Positions 61,376 to 64,000 of a DNA stretch of 64,000 nucleotides are shown here, piece by piece. Positions within the stretch are counted from its first letter, which is position 1; each line of letters begins with the position of its first letter. Made by a program: the position numbers and the translations under genes. Source of the stretch: Phycisphaerales bacterium. Its GTDB lineage: Bacteria; Planctomycetota; Phycisphaerae; Phycisphaerales; UBA1924. The notes beneath the pieces were generated by a model that made no database searches, was not told the origin of the DNA, and worked only from the letters and a program-made list of their open reading frames with translations. The stretch lies in the NCBI GenBank assembly GCA_016709445.1, contig JADJMV010000004.1, forward strand, positions 124,001-188,000. Reading direction: 5' to 3'.

Positions 61376-62102
61376 GTGGAGTCGATCGACATCGAGCGGG
61401 TAGAGCAGATTGTGGGGCACTGCTTTCAGGACAGGTGCCTGATCGAGCGGGCGTTCGTGCATTCCTCCGTGGCAGCCCACCGGGTGCAGAGCAACGAGCG
61501 TCTGGAGTTCCTCGGGGACTCGGTGCTTGGCCTGGTGGCGTGCCAGCGCATCTACGACCGGTTCCCCGACCTGCTCGAGGGGGACATGACCAAGATCAAA
61601 TCGGCGGCGGTCTCGCGCAGGACCTGCGCGGATCGCCCGTTCGCTGGGGCTGCAGGAGATGTTGTGCCTCGGGAAGGGCATGCTTGGGCAGGCGACGCTG
61701 CCGCTTTCACTTTCCGCGGCGGTGCTCGAGGCGGTGATCGGGGCGGTCTATCTGGACGGCGGTTTCGAGGCCGCGGAACGGTTCCTGGTCCCGCTCCTGG
61801 ATCCTGTGATTGAGGCGGCGGCCGAGAGCGGGCACCAGCACAATTTCAAGAGCGTTCTCCAGCAGTATGCCCAGCAGTTCCTGGAACGGTCGCCGGCGTA
61901 TCGCACGCTGGATGAGAAGGGGCCGGACCACGCCAAGTGCTTCAAGGTGTGCGTGGAGATCGGCGAGCGTCGCTTCGACGCGGTGTGGGGTCCGAACAAG
62001 AAGCAGGCCGAGCAGCAGGCGGCCCTGACGACCCTGCTCCAACTCGGCGTCGCGATCGAGAAGGGCGACGGCGAGGTGAAGATCGAGGACGGGGCAAAGT
62101 AG
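61376..62102 (+). CDS. rnc: Ribonuclease III, frameshifted
   Basis: N-terminal frame: IERVEQIVGHCFQDRCLIER, AFVHSSVAAHRVQSNERLEF and LGDSVLGLVACQRIYDRF (first catalytic helix), then KIKSAAVSRRTCA. At about 61630 the sequence shifts. The rest is in another frame: IARSLGLQEMLCLGKGM, LEAVIGAVYLDGG (second catalytic Glu/Asp motif), and a dsRNA-binding domain (NFKSVLQQYAQQFLERSPAY...KQAEQQAALTTLLQL), stop at 62102. The expected T-C-A-x-I-A-R needs two more bases in TGCGCGGATCGCC. GTG 61376 after GGAG (61364-61367) is the likely start; other in-frame GTGs exist. It processes rRNA and double-stranded RNA. Confidence 0.85.
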
Positions 62103-62151
62103 CGGCGGGCGCGCCGATGTGGTCTAATGCCGGGGTCAAGGAGGACCGTCC

Positions 62152-63420
62152 ATGGACGAATCCGGGCGTGCGGCGACCGAGGCGGGGCGCGTGGTGGAGG
62201 AAGCCTTCCTGAGCCCGAGAGTGGTCGATTCGGCCACGCTCGCGGAGTTTGCCGAGTCGCTCGGCGAACTGCTTCGGCGTGCGGCCGAGCAGCGGGAGCA
62301 TCTCCGGCGGACCGTGGCCGAGGGCGAGAGCGTCGCCTCGAATTTGCGGGATGCGACCTCGCAGGCGACCGAGAAGCTCCGCCCGGCGGCCAAGCTGATG
62401 CCGGCGCTCGAGCAGAGGCTTTCGCAGGCCGAGCAGCTGATCAAGACCGCGGGCGACGCCGCGGGCACGCTGGAGCGCACGGTGTTCGACGCCGCGAAGG
62501 CCGCGTCGGGTGAGGGGCTCGCCGCGGCGCAGGCGGCGCAGCGGGCGATCGAGCAGTCGTTGGAGCGGGCGCGGGACGTGGAGGCCCGGCTCGGTCAGCT
62601 GGCCCAGCGTGCGGACATGGCGGTGGAGCTGCTGAATGCCGAGTGCAGGCAACGCCTCGAGAGCGCCGCGAGCCACGCCCAGGATGTGCTGGGCACGATG
62701 ATCGCCGAGATCGACACGCGGGCCGATGGGGCCGTGGCGAGGATTACCTCGCTCATCGAAGAACGCCAGGCCGCGGCGGAGGCTGCGATGGCTGAGCCGC
62801 TCTCCTTGGGCGGATCGTCTGATGGGCCGGCAGATTCCGCGACAGTCCAAGCGCACGACATAGGACCGGAGATTGAGCGGCTCACCGAGGAATTGCGGCC
62901 GCGACTGACGACCGAGATCGCGGCCGGCGTCCGGAAAGAGATCGACGGCCTCATCGACAGCGTGCGCGAGCAGGTCGGTCAGCGTGGTCGGTATCTCGAC
63001 GAACGCTCGAGGGCGTTGGACGAACGGGCCCAGCGGATCGAGGCCCGGGCGACCGAGGCCGTGGAATTGGCCACGGCGGCGGAGGCCAGGCTCGAAGCGG
63101 TGCGTCGGGAGTTGGCGTTGACGGATGAGCGTGGGCGCGAGATTGCGGGCGCCGCCGGCCAGGCGTTGAGCGCGTTCGACGACGAGCTTGCTCAGCGGAT
63201 GCATGCCGTGCGGGAGATGATGGAGCAGCTCGCCAGCGTGACGGGGACGACCGCCGCATCGAATCTGCCCGGTGGAGCGGCGGCACCAGACGAAGGGCCG
63301 GCCCACGCCCCCGCGGCGACGGTCGAATCGAAGCCGGCACGCGAGCCCGGGTTTATGCGGATCGACCGGCCCCTCCACGGCGACACCTCGGCGGGCCTGC
63401 CGGGTCGATTGAAGTTCTGA
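62152..63420 (+). CDS. Coiled-coil hypothetical protein
   Basis: A 422-residue, almost all-helical protein rich in Ala, Glu, Arg and Gln without a signal or membrane segment. Heptad-like stretches run throughout (LGELLRRAAEQREHLRRTVA, QATEKLRPAAKLMPALEQRL, RARDVEARLGQLAQRADMAV, RALDERAQRIEARATEAVEL), broken by a Gly/Ser/Pro-rich linker at ~220-240. A disordered Pro/Ala tail ends with RIDRPLHGDTSAGLPGR. It resembles cytoskeletal or structural coiled-coil proteins and methyl-accepting-like helices, but no family is recognised. It starts 49 bp after rnc. Confidence 0.75.
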   Translation: MDESGRAATEAGRVVEEAFLSPRVVDSATLAEFAESLGELLRRAAEQREHLRRTVAEGESVASNLRDATSQATEKLRPAAKLMPALEQRLSQAEQLIKTAGDAAGTLERTVFDAAKAASGEGLAAAQAAQRAIEQSLERARDVEARLGQLAQRADMAVELLNAECRQRLESAASHAQDVLGTMIAEIDTRADGAVARITSLIEERQAAAEAAMAEPLSLGGSSDGPADSATVQAHDIGPEIERLTEELRPRLTTEIAAGVRKEIDGLIDSVREQVGQRGRYLDERSRALDERAQRIEARATEAVELATAAEARLEAVRRELALTDERGREIAGAAGQALSAFDDELAQRMHAVREMMEQLASVTGTTAASNLPGGAAAPDEGPAHAPAATVESKPAREPGFMRIDRPLHGDTSAGLPGRLKF

Positions 63421-63468
63421 AGCGCGTGGGGTGTCCTCGCGGAGGGGTGGGCGCGGTAGCATGCGGCC

Positions 63469-64000
63469 ATGCGGACCATTCCCATCATCGTGGCTTGCTG
63501 CGCCGGAACGGTCTGGGGGCAGCTCACCTTCCTGGATGCGACCAGCGACCTGGGATTTGGCGGCCTGACCGCCCCCCACTGCTGCTTCGTCGATCTGAAC
63601 AACGACGGTCGGCCGGACGCCGTGGTCGGGAGGGATCGGGTTTTCCTGAATGTCGCCGACGATGCGGCCCCCCGCAAGCTCAGGTTCGTCGAGGTAGAGC
63701 ACAACGGCCTGCCCGTGTTCCGCACCGGCGACATCGCCGTGTTCGCCGATCTGGATAACGACGGGATCAAGGACTGCGTGTGGACGCGATACCTGGATGT
63801 GAACGCGGAGAAGTACGAGGCGCCGACGGAGGGGCCGCCAAAGACCGCCTGGCTGAGGGGAAACGGGGATGGCACCTTTGGGCAACCGGCGGGGACGTGG
63901 ACGGTCATCGGGGCGGCGCAGGAGGCAACGACGGCGGCGGTGGCCGTCGGTGACGTGGACCGGGACGGGTGGCTCGATCTGTATCTGGGGAACTGGTATG
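63469..64000 (+). CDS. Secreted VCBS/FG-GAP repeat protein (3' end outside window)
   Basis: The first ~177 residues of a secreted protein. A signal peptide (TIPIIVACCAGTVWG|Q) precedes repeats with calcium-loop motifs: FVDLNNDGRPDAVVG, FADLDNDGIKDCVW, LRGNGDGTFG and VGDVDRDGWLDLYLGN. Such FG-GAP/VCBS repeats build beta-propellers of planctomycete surface or secreted proteins (CRTAC1-like). The frame runs open to the last base, so the gene is truncated by the window. ATG 63469 is within a GCATG context; an alternative ATG at 63461 is out of frame. Confidence 0.88.
   Translation, partial: MRTIPIIVACCAGTVWGQLTFLDATSDLGFGGLTAPHCCFVDLNNDGRPDAVVGRDRVFLNVADDAAPRKLRFVEVEHNGLPVFRTGDIAVFADLDNDGIKDCVWTRYLDVNAEKYEAPTEGPPKTAWLRGNGDGTFGQPAGTWTVIGAAQEATTAAVAVGDVDRDGWLDLYLGNWY

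Noticed and set aside
62152..63420. Methyl-accepting chemotaxis signalling domain in the coiled-coil protein
   Set aside because: The helical heptads look similar, but the conserved hairpin tip (E-I-x(5)-I-x(2)-I-A-x-Q-T-N-L-L-A-L-N) is missing.

Overview
This window is very GC-rich chromosomal DNA from a planctomycete, most likely class Phycisphaerae. The lineage call rests on two secreted beta-propeller proteins ending in a GC-type dockerin (both finish ...DWVAGC), a PEP-CTERM-like protein ending in a Pro-Ala-Pro motif plus Arg cluster, tandem pseudopilins with the GFTLIELLVVIAIIALLIGI leader, a bactofilin pair, and generally weak Shine-Dalgarno use. It is mostly ordinary core and accessory chromosome. 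I see no prophage, IS element, CRISPR array, rRNA or tRNA.

Layout. 1-9.2 kb: M19 dipeptidase (5' end cut by the window), M48 protease lipoprotein, UbiE/MenG methyltransferase, a B12-binding-fold protein lacking the usual His, an ECF sigma/anti-sigma/secreted-protein triad, xylulokinase, and a Gly-rich PEP-CTERM-like protein. 9.5-16.9 kb: TypA, tryptophanase, HNH nuclease, pterin dehydratase, GluQ-like synthetase overlapping a DUF192 lipoprotein, SpoIIE/RsbU phosphatase. 16.9-25.8 kb (mostly minus): a run from a secreted hypothetical protein through gyrA, STAS, TrkA-C membrane protein and ABC ATPase; then a 26-residue mini-ORF facing ribosomal protein S1 across a bidirectional terminator. 26-35.2 kb: SDR oxidoreductase, two FG-GAP/dockerin paralogs, a GT2/LAB_N operon, ferredoxin-IscX, and a CNNM/CorC-type membrane protein. 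35.4-44.8 kb: two pseudopilins, BioY, a BamE-like lipoprotein, two bactofilins, a membrane-fused spermidine synthase, UppS, CdsA and a coiled-coil zinc-ribbon protein. 44.8-54.2 kb: RuvB, DCC-family protein, cyclophilin lipoprotein, prephenate dehydrogenase, a repeat-flanked methyltransferase, GNAT, membrane protein, APC permease, M61-like peptidase. 54.2-64 kb: two small membrane paralogs, a redox cluster (OsmC, lipoprotein Tpx, double thioredoxin) with an OPT transporter, L34 (too short for ordinary ORF calling), RNase III, a coiled-coil protein and a VCBS/FG-GAP protein cut by the window end.

Four genes have their conserved halves in different frames: a hypothetical gene near 31.4 kb, iscX near 33.76 kb, the OPT transporter near 59.85 kb and rnc near 61.63 kb. 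Because rnc and iscX are housekeeping genes and the indels differ in size and sign, consensus errors in a draft or metagenome assembly are the simplest explanation, but real decay is not excluded. The most foreign-looking stretch is 47.8-49.5 kb, where a lower-GC methyltransferase lies between two 67-bp direct repeats (66/67 identical) within unusually long non-coding DNA. I did not find a clear new defence or biosynthetic system. The leads most worth following are that repeat-flanked gene, the mini-ORF with its terminator, the dyad upstream of ferredoxin-iscX, and the B12-fold protein that has lost its cobalt-binding His.
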